Shown here: positions 61,618 to 64,000 of the stretch, one piece after another
How positions within the stretch are numbered: position 1 is the first letter of the stretch
How the letters are laid out: each line of letters begins with the position of its first letter
DNA from: an uncultured Pelagibacteraceae bacterium
GTDB lineage: Bacteria; Pseudomonadota; Alphaproteobacteria; Pelagibacterales; Pelagibacteraceae
NCBI GenBank assembly: GCA_902569785.1
Contig: CACFVO010000002.1
Span: 121,059-185,058, forward strand
Reading direction: 5' to 3'
DNA: 64,000 nucleotides
Program-made: the position numbers and the translations under genes
The notes under the pieces: generated by a model
Seen by the model: only the letters and a program-made list of their open reading frames with translations
What the model was told of the DNA's origin: nothing
Database searches by the model: none

Positions 61618-62912
61618 TAATTAGCACCAATTCTAATTAATTTAGGTTTTTTAATTATATAAGGTTTTTTTTTAGTTTGTTTTATAATTTGATTCAAAAA
61701 TCTATCTTTAGAACCGTGTGTTATTATTATTATTGAAGAAAATTTTTTTGATTTATTTGGATTTTGAATTAATCTTTTAATTGAAACTTTATTTTTAGAA
61801 AATATATTTGTTATATTTGATAAAACTCCTGGTTTATCCAAAACTTCAAATCGCAAATAGGCTGAAAAAAATCTCTCTGATATACCTTTATAGCTTAATT
61901 TTTTTCTTTCTTTGCTTGATATAGAGAAAGGAAACTTAACATTACCTCTTAAAATTGAAGAAATGTCAGAAATTAATGCAGAAGTAGTGGCTTCGGGTCC
62001 CGCACCTTCTCCTTGAATAACATTTTGGCCAACAGGCTTTCCATCAACTATAACAGCGTTTAAAACACCATCAATACTTGCTATATAAGAACTTTTCTTT
62101 ATTAAAGTTGGATGTACTCGTTGATAAACACGATTGTTAATTATTTCTGAAACTCCTAATAATTTTATTTTATATCCAAGTTTATTAGCATTATCTATAT
62201 CCACCTTGTCGATGAAATTAATTCCTTCCACATGGATGTTGTGATCAATAAATGAATTAAAACACAAAGAGGATAATATCTTTAATTTTGAAGCAACATC
62301 ATCACCATTTAAATCTGATAAAGGATTTGTTTCTGCGTAACCTAATTTCTTTGCATCTGTTAAAACATCATTAAAATTTTTATTTTTTTTGTCCATAGTT
62401 GAAAGAATATAATTTGATGTTCCATTAAATATTCCATAAACTCTACTGATTTTATTTGCTATTAATCCTTCTTTTAAAGATCTTATAATTGGGACACCGC
62501 CACAAACTGCTGCTTCAAATTCTAAATTAACATTATTTTGCTCGGCAATTTTAGACAATTGATCACCATATTTTGCTATTAAAGCCTTATTTGCTGTTAC
62601 AACATGTTTTTTATTTTTTAATGCATTAAAAACCAATTTTTTTGCTGGCCCTTCTGCCCCTCCAATTAATTCTATGATTATATCTACGTTTTTTGACTTT
62701 GTTGAATCTAAATAATTATTAAGCCATTTTTTCTTGTTTATTTTTATATTTCTTTTTCTATTTTTATTTTTTGCAGAAACAAAAATTATATTTGGAACGC
62801 AATTATTTTTTTTTGATAATATTTTTTTATTAGTTTGTAAATATTTGTACAAATAACTTCCAATATTACCTAAACCTACTATAGCTATGTTTAATATTTT
62901 ATTTTTTTTCAT
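61617..62912 (-). CDS. hom: homoserine dehydrogenase with C-terminal ACT domain
   Basis: IAIVGLGNIGSYL, VTANKALIAKYG, GIFNGTSNYILSTM; C-terminal DKPGVLSNITNIF. Confidence 0.96.
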   Translation of the reverse strand: MKKNKILNIAIVGLGNIGSYLYKYLQTNKKILSKKNNCVPNIIFVSAKNKNRKRNIKINKKKWLNNYLDSTKSKNVDIIIELIGGAEGPAKKLVFNALKNKKHVVTANKALIAKYGDQLSKIAEQNNVNLEFEAAVCGGVPIIRSLKEGLIANKISRVYGIFNGTSNYILSTMDKKNKNFNDVLTDAKKLGYAETNPLSDLNGDDVASKLKILSSLCFNSFIDHNIHVEGINFIDKVDIDNANKLGYKIKLLGVSEIINNRVYQRVHPTLIKKSSYIASIDGVLNAVIVDGKPVGQNVIQGEGAGPEATTSALISDISSILRGNVKFPFSISSKERKKLSYKGISERFFSAYLRFEVLDKPGVLSNITNIFSKNKVSIKRLIQNPNKSKKFSSIIIITHGSKDRFLNQIIKQTKKKPYIIKKPKLIRIGAN

Positions 62913-63407
62913 TTATTTTCCCTAACTGTAATATCAGGAAATTTTTTTTCTGAACCTTGTTTAACCAAGTATTTAGATATTTCATCAATACTACACTTTT
63001 CAAGTATAGTACAAATATCAGTTATTTTTTTGCCACTTTTATTAACATTTTCTTTTGGTTTTATTACAGTATCTGATGGTTTTCGTTTTTTTTTTGTTTT
63101 TTTTACTTTAGTTTTTTTTACTATTTTTTTATCTTCAATTTTTTTGTTCTTATTTTTTTTTATCTTTATTTAACAAAGTAATTTCTTTTTTTCCCTCAAT
63201 ATTTGTCTTTAAATTCAGTTCAACTAGATCAATGTTTTTTTTGATCTTTTTATCTATAACTTTTACTTCCAATGTTAGATTATCCTCAAAATACTGTTCT
63301 GCCTCTGCTTTATTTACACAAACATGGTCACCACAAATAAGAACAGTTTTTGTTTTATTACACCCATAGAACGCTATTATAATTAAAAAAAGTAATATTT
63401 TTTTCAT
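62909..63407 (-). CDS. small lipoprotein, split by apparent +1 frameshift at A9 tract 63153-63161
   Basis: N-terminal ORF 63150-63407 with lipobox (IIAFYGCNK); continuation in next frame NKNKKIEDKK...ITDICTILEKCSIDEISKYLVKQGSEKKFPDITVRENK ending TGA that overlaps hom ATG. Confidence 0.72.
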
Positions 63408-64000
63408 TTTAAACCAATAGATTCAGGAATTTTATATATTAGATTCATATTCTGAATCGCTTGGCCAGATGCTCCTTTAATTAGATTGTCAATTGCGGAA
63501 AAAATAACAATCTTATTTTTTAATCTAGTTTCACAAACTGAAATTTCACAATAATTTGTATTCAATACATTGCCTGAACCGAGTTCTGAATTTAATTTTG
63601 CTATTTTTATAAAACTGTCATTTTTATAATATCTAATTAATTCATTTCTTAATTTATTTGAGGATGAGTTTTTCTTTAGCTCAATATAAATAGAAGTTAG
63701 AATGCCTCTAAAAGTAGGAAGTATATGAGGATTAAAAGTAAATTTAATATTTTTTTTGGTACTTTTTTTAAATTCCTGATCAATCTCAGAAATATGTCTA
63801 TGTTGTTTAGTGCTGTATGCAAAAGTAGATTGATATAAATTCTTATGTTTAAATTTTTTTTCTAAGTTCTTCCCAGCACCTGAATAACCAGATTTTGAGT
63901 CTATAGTTAGATTGTGGATATTTATTAAATTTTTTTTAATTAATGGGATCAATGGGATTTGTATTGATGTCGGGTAACAACCTGGATTTGCTATAATCCT
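63404..64000 (-). CDS. argC: N-acetyl-gamma-glutamyl-phosphate reductase (N-terminus beyond window)
   Basis: Frame open to 64000; RIIANPGCYPTSIQIPLIPLI active site, SGYSGAGK, HRHISEI. Confidence 0.94.
   Translation of the reverse strand, partial: RIIANPGCYPTSIQIPLIPLIKKNLINIHNLTIDSKSGYSGAGKNLEKKFKHKNLYQSTFAYSTKQHRHISEIDQEFKKSTKKNIKFTFNPHILPTFRGILTSIYIELKKNSSSNKLRNELIRYYKNDSFIKIAKLNSELGSGNVLNTNYCEISVCETRLKNKIVIFSAIDNLIKGASGQAIQNMNLIYKIPESIGLK

Overview
This is an AT-rich (visually about 30% GC), very compact bacterial chromosome segment. It most resembles a SAR11/Pelagibacterales-type alphaproteobacterium; that placement is inferred from gene content, gene density and AT bias, with no database search. 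Most of it is housekeeping operons: ilvD-manC, xthA/erpA-like, dgt-argS-nagZ-scpAB-tatABC-serS, yajC-secDF, uvrA/ssb/gyrA/coaD/ppi/tgt, recG/sdhE, dacC-tmk-holB-metG-tatD, nhaA, and recJ-glpX-hom-argC. Four tRNAs are present: Lys-TTT, Ser-TGA, Pro-TGG and Glu-TTC. Two regions look accessory. (1) At 37.2-46.3 kb, a fatty-acid/DMSP-type catabolic cluster contains a FadN-like protein, DmdC-like and DmdB-like proteins, OsmC, an ECHDC3-like crotonase, an alpha/beta hydrolase, a DmdA-like protein and an NDUFS4-like protein. (2) At 48.2-56.4 kb, an island holds a roughly 400-bp gap with a candidate structured RNA, ogt, an orphan cupin, a tyrosine recombinase with a 41-bp dif-like dyad just upstream, and a surface-polysaccharide cassette. 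The cassette includes a DegT-fold enzyme whose PLP lysine is replaced by His. Two genes, scpA and a lipoprotein between argC and hom, are interrupted by apparent single-base frameshifts in poly-A tracts. They may reflect transcriptional slippage, real decay or sequence error. No CRISPR, transposase or rRNA was seen.
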